Below, one piece after another: positions 52,586 through 63,300 of a stretch of DNA of 64,000 bases. The stretch covers positions 4,514,001 to 4,578,000 of the forward strand of contig OY727099.1 of NCBI GenBank assembly GCA_963402885.1, written 5' to 3'. Origin of the DNA: Antedon bifida (lineage: Eukaryota; Echinodermata; Crinoidea; Comatulida; Antedonidae). How positions within the stretch are numbered: position 1 is the first letter of the stretch; each line of letters begins with the position of its first letter. The notes under the pieces were generated by a model that was given only the letters and a program-made list of their open reading frames with translations, had not been told where the DNA came from and did not search any database. The translations under genes were made by a program, and so were the position numbers.

Positions 52586-55500
52586 ATGATTGCAGAGTAT
52601 TTAACGGGGATATCTACAAGGTAAGTCATTGAATAATCCTTAGGCTGGTGGTGGTAGGCCGGGAGGAAATTGCACATGAGTGAGTGGTGGACGAGAGAGA
52701 GAGTCGACCATATTGGTTTTGCGACAATGTACCGGGAAGAACTCTGCCAGCTTTCCTAGAAAGTTGGCTGATAGAAGGTTACTAGGCCTATTACTAATTA
52801 AAAATATTATTGACTGTAGTGTAGGCTAGGCTAGCTAGGCCCACTAGCTGGCCTACTACCTAGGCTAGTAGCAGGCCCTAGCTAGCTAGGCAGTGTAGTG
52901 TGTACAAGCGTTTCTTTATTATGTGGGCCTTACTACTACGGATCTAGGCTAGGCCCCTATACTATATTGTATGGATTACCTAGCCTAGGCCTATATCTAG
53001 TTAAATGAATGTTCATTTACACATGTCAACTATTGCTATGCACATGTTTTATTGTTTGTAAATAATTATAATAAAATGAAAAAAAATACATAACAATTAT
53101 TAATGAATTTCAATTAGGTCCTTTAGCCTAAATTTATATATTTTGAAACATGCCATTTTTCTTTGCAGCCCATGGAACACTGATCATTTTTATGATGATG
53201 AATCACATGATATTCCAAAAAATAGGTAAAACATTCTTGCATTGGCCTAGGCTATGTTGGCCTAGATAGGTCACTAGCATGACTTTAAACTGGCGTATCT
53301 AATTCAGATTGGCTGAATGGTGCAGCTATTTTAATGTTGGATTTCTTTTTGAGATGTAATTGTGTTTGAAAGTTTACTTACTTGTTTCCGGAATTAGCTT
53401 TTGCTGGATCCGGAGTTGTGGCTAGCCTATGCCTATAAGCCCCTTGTGAAAATAACATCAAATCTCGAATACGGCGCAAATTTTAGACTCTCTAGTTCTT
53501 ATAAGTCTATGATTTTACAATATTATTTTTATCCTAATGGCCTAAACAATTTTTTACAGCCTAAATTATTATGATTCCATGCTCACGTCAAGAGGAACAA
53601 GTAGAAGAACCTCAGAGTGCAGTGACCGGGAAGATGGGTCTATTTGCCTGGACACTTGGTACCCGGACTACGCGAGTGTCGTCGTCCAATCAGCTGATAC
53701 TTTCTTACCAGATGTAACATTGGTTAATGATATTGATCATGATGATGATAATTATAAAGGTATGTTTTCTTTTCAACACTACAGTAGTAATGACCAATCA
53801 CAAGCAACAGTTTCAAATATGCGTTGCTTGTGATTGGACAAATGCATTGTTTGTATGCTCTTGTGTTGCATCATAATGGGAACCAATCTGTAACATAAAA
53901 CAATATAATCTGTGGATAAAACAATGCAAGTCTAATAAAATTATTACATTTAATTTTTGTATATTTTTAGATTATGAGTCATCTCTTGGAAGTTCCCTTC
54001 ATATATCAGATGATGACCTATCTTCACGACACTTGACAACTGATGAGGAATCTGAGGATGAGGATGATGAAATCTACCCGAGTCCAAAGAAGACCAAGCG
54101 AAATTTACAAGATGTTACATGGTATGTATCTAGAATTTGACAGTAAAGAAATGCTAAAATGGCCATGACCTATTTTAATGCTGAAATGTAAAATTGTATC
54201 CAAAGTATGCATTTTCTTCTAAAGCTCTGTCTACACTATCAAACTTTATGTGACAAAAAATGTGATGTGCCCATATATGGACATGATGATGTCATATCAC
54301 TACCATATTTGGACATATCACTACCATATTTGGGCAGATCAGCAATGTGAACAAATATCAGTATGGTGGTTTACCATTACTACTATGGATTTGTTCTCTC
54401 AGAAATTAAATTTGTCAAATGAAAAATATAAACACTTGATAATGCATTGTAATAAAAAAAAAAACATTATTGAGATAAAACGTAATAAATTAATAAAAAG
54501 TAATCATTGTTTTCTTTAGGAGTGAGATGTCTAATGAAGAACATATCAGAACGATAGAGCAGCTAATATCACTCATATCAGAGCAGATGAGTCTAAGAGA
54601 TCAATTAGAAATAATTCGTATTATTAGACCAAATGCAGAAGTCTCACCAACAGATAATGAATTTACTATTGGTAATAATGCTTTAACTTTCTTATTCTAT
54701 TATTAGTTATGGGGAGAGGCTTTAAATAGGTTGACTGGCCAATGGTTTTTCGTTAAATTTAACAATTTATTTAGTCTTTATATAAGTGAATAAATAGAAT
54801 ATTCAAAGTCTGATTTTATTAATCTTAATTTTTCATGTTTTTGGGGGACAATACATCATTTTGAAATTTATTTTATTTAAATTTAGAATTGGAGTGGTTA
54901 ACAGACGAAAAACTGCATAGAATTCGAGACTACATCACGCACACTGTCTCGCCAAAAGTTGGTAACTCAAAATTAATAAAAGAAGACAGTGATGAACAAG
55001 AGGATGAAGATGAAGATTGTTCAACAAAGTCCAAAAGCAACAAAAGGAGATGCATGGTACGGTTGATCATTGGTTTAATAAATGTCCATCAGTTGGGTCA
55101 TCCTTTTTGTTCTAATTGATCCATCAGGCCAGTAGATAAGTTTTCTCACTGGCCCGAATTCAATTGTACTGGAAATCCATAGTTTTAACAATTCTTGTTT
55201 TAAAGATTGTTGTGTTACATTTTGTACCTCATGAAATTATCTGACAAATTTAGTGTCCAAAACGGGTAATTACAGCAAGATCCACTTCTTAATTGGTCAT
55301 ATATTTTCCCTTACTCATTACTGTTTTTGTCCTTTTTCCGGTTCCCGTCCTGCTTTCTTTTTCAGTTTTTATGGGCTGCCTTATACAAGCTTCGCTTTCT
55401 TGTAATGTTGCCCCTTTTATTTTAATCATATTTGCTGTTAATTTTTATTTAGGCCTACTATGAAATTATAAGAGAAACTAGAAGACGTAATTTGTACTTT

Positions 55501-56202
55501 ATACTATGTACATTAAGAACATTTTCAGAAACAATTCACAAGTAATTCTCGGGTGAGAGTACGGCAAAACATCTGACCAGTTACTCAACTCCCTGACGTA
55601 AGCTACTCCACATTAGAGATAATTAAGATCCAGATCTACCACAATTTCTTTTCCATGTTTTACGACTTCGTGAATGCAATGCAAAATCTGGAACAACAAC
55701 ACAATATTTGACTAAAAATATCTGATTTGTTTTTTAGAGAAGTGCTAATGAGAGAAGACAACAAATGAGAGCTCAGAGATTAAGACAAAGGAAAGAGAAT
55801 AAACAAGCTGTCAAAGAAAAGAAAAGTGGTCTATTTAGACATGAAAAGGTTTGTAAAGTAACAGGTTGAAAATTATTGATTCATGTGCTCTCTATAAAAA
55901 AAACCTATGTTTGTGTTTGAAATATACCATTGCTTTTCAACCAAACAAATGGTGTAAGTTTTTTTAGAAATCAATGATCCCAATTGAAAACTTTGATTGA
56001 ATGGCTGTTTTTTTTAATTATATAGACTCATTAAGCTATATTTTGTGTTTATTTATATCACGGAAAATTGTTTTAAATTGTATTACTCAGTTTACTGATT
56101 TATCTAAATCATGATCATGATTTCTTTCTTTTCTTACTTTTCCAGGTGCTTTCAGTACAAAGATGTCAAGAGAACACTGAAGAAGTTGATATATTGGGCT
56201 GA
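52586..56202 (+). CDS. FAM199X orthologue, complete in eight coding exons
   Basis: Exons 52586-52620, 53169-53225, 53560-53759, 53971-54121, 54520-54671, 54887-55056, 55738-55848 and 56146-56202 join in frame to 310 aa; all junctions are GT-AG. The N-terminal half is acidic and Ser/Asp-rich. The conserved core spans exons 5-6: TW-SEMSNEEH, then SLRDQLEIIRIIRPNAEV, SPTDNEFTI and WLTDEKLHRIRDYI. Exon 7 is a basic helix (RRQQMRAQRLRQRKENKQ, then KEKKSGLF) and the last exon ends VLSV...EEVDILG, matching vertebrate FAM199X's VLSL...DVDVLM ending. FAM199X is a conserved metazoan protein of unknown function; a nuclear location would fit the basic segment but is inferred. The human protein is longer. 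Introns 4 and 5 hold MITE pieces (54221-54350 and 54797-54862). AATAAA lies near 57236. Confidence 0.92.
52795..53000. repeat. CTAGGC/TAGGCC low-complexity patch in FAM199X intron 1
   Basis: Overlapping CTAGGCTAG, CTAGCTAGGC and TAGGCCTA motifs fill about 200 bp. It resembles the patches at 20180-20220 and 41690-41830. Confidence 0.6.
53794..53837. repeat. 15-bp perfect inverted repeat in FAM199X intron 3
   Basis: CCAATCACAAGCAAC (53794-53808) is inverted at 53823-53837 around a 14-base loop, 34 bp after a splice donor. Related TTGTGATT-G motifs occur at 57630 and 57762, so it may come from a dispersed MITE. Confidence 0.75.
54221..54350. mobile_element. Palindromic MITE, copy 2, inside FAM199X intron 4
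   Basis: It starts AAGCTCTGTCTACACTATC and continues TGTGATGTGCCCATATATGG, then GACATGATGATGTC and CATATCACTACCATATTTGG, part of which is duplicated. It is the counterpart of 38043-38175 with opposite central orientation. Confidence 0.7.
54797..54862. mobile_element. Right half of a GTTGTCCCC-type MITE in FAM199X intron 5
   Basis: It matches 46960-47022 almost base for base and ends GGGGGACAATACAT. That end lies only about 24 bp before the exon 6 acceptor, so the element makes up much of this 215-bp intron. Confidence 0.6.
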
Positions 56203-57616
56203 CAGTAAACATCCTGTCTATCGCCCTCTATAAAGAATTGCTACTACATGATGCTATATTCTCATCACAACATTTTCCAACTTTTTACAACTTCTTTCAG
56301 TTTTTACATTTATTTTAGTTCTATACACACAATGCACTATGTCTTTTTTCATGCTTGAGTAAGCACAGTGATTTTTAATAAGATAACAAATAAGATATCA
56401 AAATAGTTGTTGCAAAATGATCTACAACTTTTTTAGGATGGGTACTTAATACATCTTGTACTTTACAATAATGAATTTTGAGATGTTGAACAGTAAAAAA
56501 TGTTATTGAGTTTATTCAACATAATATGAATGTACAGATCGTTATTATAAAGTCCATATACTTACAATGCTCTTTTTACAGTAACACAGTGTCTCACAAG
56601 GACTAGATGTGTCTATGAGTCGAATAGCTGCCACCAAACGGAAATCATTTGTCCACAAGTATATATGTATTACAGAAACAAAAAATAATGTGCACTACAA
56701 TTGTACTAATATGTAACAGTAATGGCAAATGGATAAATATAATTATCTTGATAAAACCTCGTTTAAATGGTGCAATAATGACATTTCATAAGGTTAATAT
56801 GTTAGAATCAACTTTATATTTTAAATTCTAACATATTTTACCCATTCAATAGTTCTTATGGAGGGTATAATGCCGAAGTGTGTCCTTGCCATTTGATTTG
56901 TTGATTTCGTATCGCGTGCCATGCTTAGATTTCTCTATTAACAATCCGGGATATTATTGTGCACATTTTGTTTGCTAGGGTCATATGTAAAGGTTTCGTT
57001 GTCTTCTATTGCATGGTTGACCGTGCTATGCCTTTATTAAGATAGAGAAGTAGTATTAAAAAGCACATTCCATATTTATTTAAATGTAATTAGCACTTCC
57101 TATACACATCCATTTTTATTTGAAGGCTTTAATAAGACAATCAGACATTTTCAAATATTTTCCGTATTTGAAATATTTTTTCATCTACTTAAAAATCCGA
57201 GGATTAACTTGCTATTTATAATGTTGTGTTGAGAAATAAATGTAGTACTTCAAATGATGATATGGGTTAACTGTTTTCAGCCGCGTTATAGGGACCTTTG
57301 GTCAGATAAGATAATTATTTTCAAGGTTACTATCCGGACATCGGCTTCACCATGGTTGGAGTTTAAGAAAGAACATTTTGAAAAATAGCATGCTAGATTT
57401 AATACTATTGATACATGTACAAGTACTGCCTATTGATGAACGAAGGTTTGTAAATACTCTACCCCCGACCTGTTACGCCACTGACTGTTTGATAAAGCTG
57501 TCTGTAGTCATCCCAAGTGCTTAATATCACTTTGTAAAATTGTTAGTCCAGTCACAAAATACGTAGGCTTACGGTCTGCAAATGTCTCGTTTAGTTGAAC
57601 GTGAAAATTAAATTAC

Positions 57617-57806
57617 AAATCCATCGTTTGTGATTAGTAAATACTTGCGTTGCGCTTACTGCTTTGCGTTGACCAAGCATGTTTTCACCATACAGACGTA
57701 ACTCAAGGACGCAATGCAAGTCGCTTGACCAATGAAGACCGACAGCAGATATCCATCGATTGTGATTGGTCAAACGTCCTGACATAATAGTAGCGTACTA
57801 TATAAG
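57617..57806 (+). promoter_or_regulatory. Candidate promoter: CCAAT boxes and TATATAAG
   Basis: ATCCATCG-TTGTGATT-GT-AA occurs at about 57619 and 57751. CCAAT (57729-57733) and ATTGG (57765-57769) precede TATATAAG at 57799-57806, spaced as in a TATA promoter. The next gene to the right, HNMT-like, starts 1.57 kb on, so a link would need a 5'-UTR intron. The repeated parts may instead be a mobile element. Confidence 0.3.
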
Positions 57807-58605
57807 CGTCTGGCAATGCATTTCATATTCTAACTTCTCAAAATTATTATGAATGTCATTCCACACCATAACTTTTACTAAAATATTTCTCAGGTCGACG
57901 ATGTACCACCTTTTACAATACATTGGTTTGTTTCTATAGACCGCGAAGGGTTGTTCTATTGTTAAAGTTTAGTAACAAACCATATTATAGTAATTTTATT
58001 TTGTCCACAGAATGATATCAAAACGACTACACATAATATATCTAAAAAAGTAGCATTTAATTTCATCATTAGGGCCTATTGCAAAACACAAAGGTAAAGC
58101 CTTCATTATACTATAATGTTTGTGCCTATATTAACGATAATTTAATTTATATAATGTATAACATTTATTTACATGATTATTAATACTAAATACAGTATTA
58201 AAAACAAATGGGCCTAGGGTTTTACCAGTAGGCCTACAATACAACTTCACCCAGACACATTACCCGCATATTTAACAATTATGCAAATGTTTAGTAAAAA
58301 AGAGGTCTAAATATCATGTACTTGCTGTTTATTAGTCAATACTGTGTTATTAAATACAGTAGTTAAACTTCAATTTTGTATATGTAAATTAAACAAAGTT
58401 AGCCTATAATACAAAGGTTTTATTATTGTACGAACAATAGAAATCTATATCTTTAGGTACCTACAAGGATGGGGTTCTATATATTTAGGTACCTAAATCC
58501 CAGAGATATAGTCCAGGAGTAAAGATTTTCATGAATACGGGCCTTTGTCTTTTTTAAAAATATTTTTTTAAAATAATTACTGATAGTCCCTCTCCACCAC
58601 CAATG

Positions 58606-58695
58606 GACTCTACAGCTCACTATGTCGGTCGGTTGATCGGTCGGTCGGTAAACACTAATTGAGCACGCGACTGCAGCCATGTATATGGTCTTGTT
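58606..58695 (-). mobile_element. GACC-microsatellite element, copy B
   Basis: Read on the minus strand it has ACAAGACCATATACATGGC, GCAGTCGCGTGCTCAA, GTGTTTACCGACCGACC and ATAGTGAGCTGTAGAGTC, matching copy C closely. The 3' hairpin and CTAA are missing. Confidence 0.75.
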
Positions 58696-59372
58696 TTACT
58701 TATGAATGGAACCATTGATAAGTTCCATCACTAACAAATTCAGTTCGTCTGCATGCTCCCTTCTCCTTTCTCTGTGAGATCATTGTTCCTTTTCTAGCAA
58801 ATGGCTGAATAGTTTTTTATTTTCTGCTCACCACTTATGAATGGTATATTGTCCTTCCTAACGCTAAAACTGAATCTGGTAGAAGGCTTTTACTTTTTTT
58901 CTTTGTGCATCTTTTTTTTTTGTTCTGGGAGAACAGTGCTGTTCTGACAATGCCATTCCAATATAAAAATAAATAAGAGAACTAAATTGGTTTTGTTTTG
59001 CTGGGAATAGTGGCATTGTGAAAAACAGACAACTGAATCACCTTATATTGGAATAAACCAAATATATAGCGAAATGCAGCAATGAATGGGGGTGCACGTA
59101 CTCTTTGACATGTCGCTAAATTCATAGACTGACACGGTTCACATCTTTCGAGACGAAGGACGATATAAACATATATTGTTCTCATCTTTGTATAAAATAC
59201 AACAGAAGTCTGAATTGTTATATAGTTTATTAAGTAGGTAAGTAAAAGTAAAATTCTTTTTCATTTGCAAATTTATAATCGTTTCTTCAGGTAGGCTTAC
59301 ACTTACTAATATCAACTACCAATATACTTGCGATTGCTTATTGTTGGGTATAATTGTCATACTATAGAACAA

Positions 59373-60798
59373 ATGGCAATGGCATCAAATGTGACACCGT
59401 TAATCAGCGACCACAAGAGGTACGCAGAGTCGTTACTTGTATTTTTGAAACTAAGCAGAAACATTGAAGTGTTAGAAGATTGGATCAGTTCATATTTTCC
59501 TGAGAAAATTATGAAAGAGATAAAAGCAGAAAAGGAAAAGGAGCTAATGGTACTTGGAATTGGCAGCGGTCCAGGTAAGGAGAATTCAGAGGATTGAAAC
59601 ATCGGGCGTTACCTAAATTATTATAAGTTTGAAAATACCCAAGCTCTTTGCTTCACTTTACTTATACTCTTTACTTTATTAATATAGGCTTATACCAGTA
59701 ATTTATTTTGTATAAATGTTCAATGTTTTGATTTTCATTTAGTGTAGGACTCCTATTATTGAATATCGTATCCTTTATTCTTTTTGTCATCAGGCCAAGT
59801 TGAATGCCTTGTTTTAAAGCAACTGCTTAAACACTGGTCTAAAATCACAGACACGGTGGTGGAACCGAACCTTTTCAATATTAATACATATAAAGGTTTA
59901 GCTGCCAATGAAACTCAAGTCCTTGACGGAGTTTCCTTCGATTGGCGACAGCAGACTCTACAGCAGTTCAGACAGGAAACCCAAGATCGACCATTGAAGA
60001 AATACCATTTTATAATGTTGTTCCAAGTTCTGTATTACTTTGAAGATTTAACAGAGGTGTTCGAGTATCTGAAGAGTATTCTAGAAGATGGCGGTATGAT
60101 ACTAGCATTGATAGAGTGCGGTAGGTTGAATTCATTTATACTATACAAATGTTTTTCTGAACAGTACTAGTGAACTTATTAAGTAATGTCAATTTAGTAA
60201 CAATAACACATTATAAGTACATAGTTGAAGTAGAACATTTTTATTTGCATGTATTAATTCGTCTATACATCTAGACGGTACTTTTGAATGTTATCAACTT
60301 TGTTCTTTAAAAACAAGGCCATATACATGGCTGCAGTCGCGTGCTCAAATTTGAGTTAGTGTTTACCGACCGACCGACATATTGAGCTGTAGAGTCGCGT
60401 TGCACGCGACAACTAAAAATTAATACTTTTTCTAAATAAACATTTGTTTTATAGACGACTGTTGTATACCGCTGAGTACTCGCCAATTTCCTCAGTTTAA
60501 GATGCATGATGCCGTATCTACAAGCGATGTCGAGAAAGCGGTGGCTAAAGCTCAACTACAATTTGTCAAGCATCGTATCAAATTAAACCTGGATGCTACT
60601 GGCTGTCTTGAAGGCGAATCAAAAGAAGGGGAACTTCTCTTGGATTTTCTAACACAGTCGCCTTTCATTAAGGAAACTGCATCTGAAACGTTGTATAGTG
60701 ATGTCATTGAGTATTTCAAAAGCATTGTTTTGCCTGAAAGTGAGGATGGCAAAAAATTTCTAAGATGTGATTGCGATGCTATTGTAATCAAAAAGTAG
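59373..60798 (+). CDS. Histamine N-methyltransferase-like SAM enzyme, complete
   Basis: Exons 59373-59574, 59794-60120 and 60455-60798 encode 290 aa (human HNMT is 292). HNMT is a cytosolic SAM-dependent enzyme that methylates histamine's imidazole ring. Visible features: N-terminal SDHKRY (human SDHGKY), SAM motif I LGIGSGPG (61-68), the acidic SAM-ribose site VVEP (89-92), FQVLYYFED matching human IQMLYYVKD, and the C-terminal LLLDFLTQ segment. The start MAMASNV aligns with human MASSM. By hand alignment the histamine-contact Gln143 is kept, Glu28 is replaced by Asn30, and Asn283 falls at a Cys/Asp stretch. The substrate may therefore differ from histamine. A 29-bp palindrome lies 49 bp past the stop, intron 2 carries a GACC element, and AATAAA lies near 61359. 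The convergent copy at 62 kb is a paralogue. Confidence 0.92.
60312..60416 (+). mobile_element. GACC-microsatellite element, copy C, in HNMT-like intron 2
   Basis: It spans AACAAGGCC to CTAA. It has CAGTCGCGTGC, a short (CCGA)n tract, and a 3' stem GTCGCGT/ACGCGAC with a 3-base loop followed by CTAA. It ends about 38 bp before exon 3. Confidence 0.8.
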
Positions 60799-60846
60799 AA
60801 AACTTTACAATGATTAGGCCTACTGTTTAACATAAGTTAGTTGATG

Positions 60847-60875
60847 CAGGGAAGAGTGAAATTCACTCTTCCCTG
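60847..60875. repeat. 29-bp near-perfect palindrome in the HNMT-like 3' UTR
   Basis: CAGGGAAGAGTGAA and its exact inverse flank a single A, giving 14-bp arms with virtually no loop. It begins 49 bp after the stop codon. It could form a cruciform or an RNA stem in the transcript. Confidence 0.9.
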
Positions 60876-61771
60876 GTTTATGCTGGTAAATTAATTGTTT
60901 TAGTACGGTAGTTGTAGGAAACACTAAATTTGGTTTTGGAGTCCGTTATTATGTGAATACAAATATCACATGGGTAATTAATTTCATTTAAGCATAATGA
61001 AGCTATACTCTTAGAAAATATTTCCTAATCAATTGTTTTTTATTTCAGGTGATTTTTCTTTTTATTCTTCTTTTATTGTACAGATAACTCTGCATTAGTT
61101 ATTTAATGTTTTAAACGTACTTAAGTAATCTTTTCTTTGTTTTTCATTTGTTTTCAAATGTACATGGACTATTTGAATTGAAAAAAAAAGCTTAGTTACG
61201 CCATAATAAACAATGGATGTAGTTTTTATCTATCACATGTACTGTATTACCAATGTACTTTGCTTTGTTGCTTATAATCTTTGGATATATTTATTATTTA
61301 CCTGTTTGTTGCGTCGCAACAAGAAGACAGTAGGCCTACAGTTTATTTTTCTGATCAATAAAATAGAATTTTGCTAAGTATAGTACTTGCTTTGTTTGTT
61401 CGCATAATAGCGTTCACGATTTTTGTCCTGAACGTTTGGGTTTTAATAGATATATACTTACAGAACATTCCTATTTATTTTTAGAAAAATTGATTTTGGT
61501 GATGTCACAAAAGCTTATTATATAAAAATATGACTTACCTGTATCTTCCATATGAGTTGGAGTATGGAATAGCATGCCATCTATATTCTTTTAACATGGA
61601 ATTTAGCGTACATTTAAAAAAAACAATAAACTATATCAAAATATCGACATATTTCGACATACTGTAGCATTAATTAATAAGTTGGAGTTTGTTAGTAAAT
61701 TGTAAAAATAAACTTCGAAAAAACGCCGAATATCTTGCAATTATGTAGAAAATTAAAGTCTGATTTCGTTT

Positions 61772-61875
61772 TTAGTCTACAGCTCACTATGTCGGTCGGT
61801 TGGTCGGTCGGTAAACACCAAGTCAAATTTGAGCATGCGACTGCAGCCCTGTATATGGCCTTGTTCATGAAGGTG
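61772..61875 (-). mobile_element. GACC-microsatellite element, copy D, beside the truncated HNMT-like copy
   Basis: Read on the minus strand it runs AACAAGGCCATATACAGGGC, GCAGTCGCATGCTCAAATTT, ACCGACCGACC, GAGCTGTAGACTAA. The 3' hairpin is deleted but CTAA remains. It sits about 115 bp after the second exon of the minus-strand HNMT-like copy, in the same relative orientation as copy C in the intact gene. Confidence 0.78.
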
Positions 61876-61988
61876 AATACCTTTCCTACGGAAGGTGGAG
61901 AAAACCTATTTACGTTCATTGAAAGCGGAATTATACTTTCAGCAAATATAAACATATTAGCATAACAATAATATATTACAAACATTAC

Positions 61989-62817
61989 CACACTCCATCA
62001 CCGCTAGTATCATACCACCATCTTCTAAAATGCTCTTCAGATACTGTATAATATCTTCTAAATCTTCAAAGAAATACATCACATGAAACAACATTATAAA
62101 ATGGTACTTCTTCATTAGCTGATCTTGGGTTTCCTGTCTGAACTGCTGTAGAGTTTGTTGCCGCCAGTCGAAGGAAACTCCATCAAGAATTTCTCTTTCC
62201 TTGGCAGCTAAATCTTCAAATTTATTAATATGTGAAGGATTCGGCTCTACAACCGTATTTATGATCTTGGGCCACTCTTTTAGTAGTTGCTGCAAAACTT
62301 TGCATTCAGTTTGTCCTGAAAGAAGGACGAAACAATACGGCAATCCAATCAATTATTCTTTACAGTACTATTTAATAAAAACCGGACATTGAAGTAGTGT
62401 GAACAAAGAAGGCTAGAGTAAATTAAAAAAAAAAGAATAGGAATTAAACAAAAATAAATTCTACTAAGAATGTGCAACTTAACATTAGTCTAGTTTATTT
62501 AATATTTGTCATCTTGTCGACAAAAAATATATTTTAAAAGTACACGATAAATAAACTGTGACTGATTTAATTAAGTGTTTTTGTTTGTAGAGAGATCAAT
62601 TCTTCTTACCTTGTCCGCTACCAATTCCGAGTACCATTAGCTCCTTTTCCTTTTCTACTTTTATCTCTTTCATAATTTTCTCAGAAAAATATGAATTTAT
62701 CCAACTTTCTAACGCTTCAATGTTTCTGCCTAAATGTTCATATACAAGTAATGCTTCTGCATACCTCTTTTGGTTACTGATTAACGGTGTCACATTTGAA
62801 GAATCAGAATCTGCCAT
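61989..62817 (-). pseudogene. HNMT-like paralogue lacking its third exon
   Basis: Exon 1 (62817-62610) and exon 2 (62315-61989) encode about 178 residues colinear with the plus-strand gene, with the same intron phases and an exon 2 of exactly the same length (327 bp). They keep LGIGSGQG and VVEP, so the SAM site looks intact. Both splice donors are usable (GTAAGA, GTAATG). No match to exon 3, about 113 residues with the C-terminal substrate-binding part, was found between 61988 and the plus-strand gene. Read-through of the second donor would give a truncated protein with about 11 extra residues. The residue matching human Gln143 is His here (FHVMYFFED). No frameshift is present, so loss is recent, or an unusual exon 3 was missed. 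Confidence 0.72.
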
Positions 62818-62869
62818 TTTTTTCTATATCTATGAAGCAGTTCTCAATGATGATAATACAATTTGCCCT

Positions 62870-63026
62870 TTGAAAGTATACAGTAGATTGTAAAAAAACA
62901 CGACGATTGCCAAACTGTGTTTGGAGTTTCGCTAACGCTTTCTCCAGTCTACTGTCCCGTGGCATTGTCATTTGGAAGTAAATTGGGAAGGAACCGCCCA
63001 TCCATCCATGATACACATATTGCTAT
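62870..63026 (-). pseudogene. Relic of a third HNMT-like copy (exon 3 fragment)
   Basis: On the minus strand, RLEKALAKLQTQFGNRR matches DVEKAVAKAQLQFVKHR of exon 3 in the intact gene. Upstream, CIMDGWAVPSQF in a neighbouring frame matches CIPLSTRQFPQF, implying a frameshift. The match ends about 50 bp before the start codon of the second copy. The position, upstream of that copy's exon 1, shows it belonged to another gene copy to the right. Confidence 0.65.
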
Positions 63027-63149
63027 CCGAGTTTAATACATAATCGCTAGTAGTCGAGTTTAGTACACACGTCGATATTTCACAACGCATCAGCACTCGT
63101 AGTCGAGATTTACAAGGCAAGTTACCCACCATGCCAAAAGATATACCAG

Positions 63150-63300
63150 TATGGGTTTTGTAAAGCACTCTTATAATTTTATTCGCCAAGAACAGCAACA
63201 TAAATATATATGGGTTTTTGTGAAGCATAATTTTATTCACTAAGGACAACATATATATATGAGTTTTTGTTAAGCACTCTTTTATATTATTCACTACTAG
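63150..63300. repeat. Three tandem copies of a roughly 50-60-bp AT-rich unit
   Basis: The unit is close to GGGTTTTTGT-AAGCACTCTT, then TAATTTTATTCRC-AAG-ACA and (AT)n. Copies begin near 63153, 63212 and 63261 with moderate divergence. Confidence 0.75.

Larger units (their letters stand above)
56203..59372. other. Intergenic stretch between FAM199X and the HNMT-like gene
   Basis: It holds the likely FAM199X 3' UTR, a reversed piece of the 39.7-kb repeat (about 56620-56645), a duplicated CCAAT/TATA-bearing segment (57617-57806) and GACC-element copy B. A donor-acceptor pair near 59238/59291 could mark a non-coding first exon for the HNMT-like gene, but this is weak. Confidence 0.45.

Noticed and set aside
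61692-61991. Hidden third exon for the truncated HNMT-like copy
   Set aside because: Frames here translate the GACC element and AT-rich DNA; none matches the exon 3 protein.
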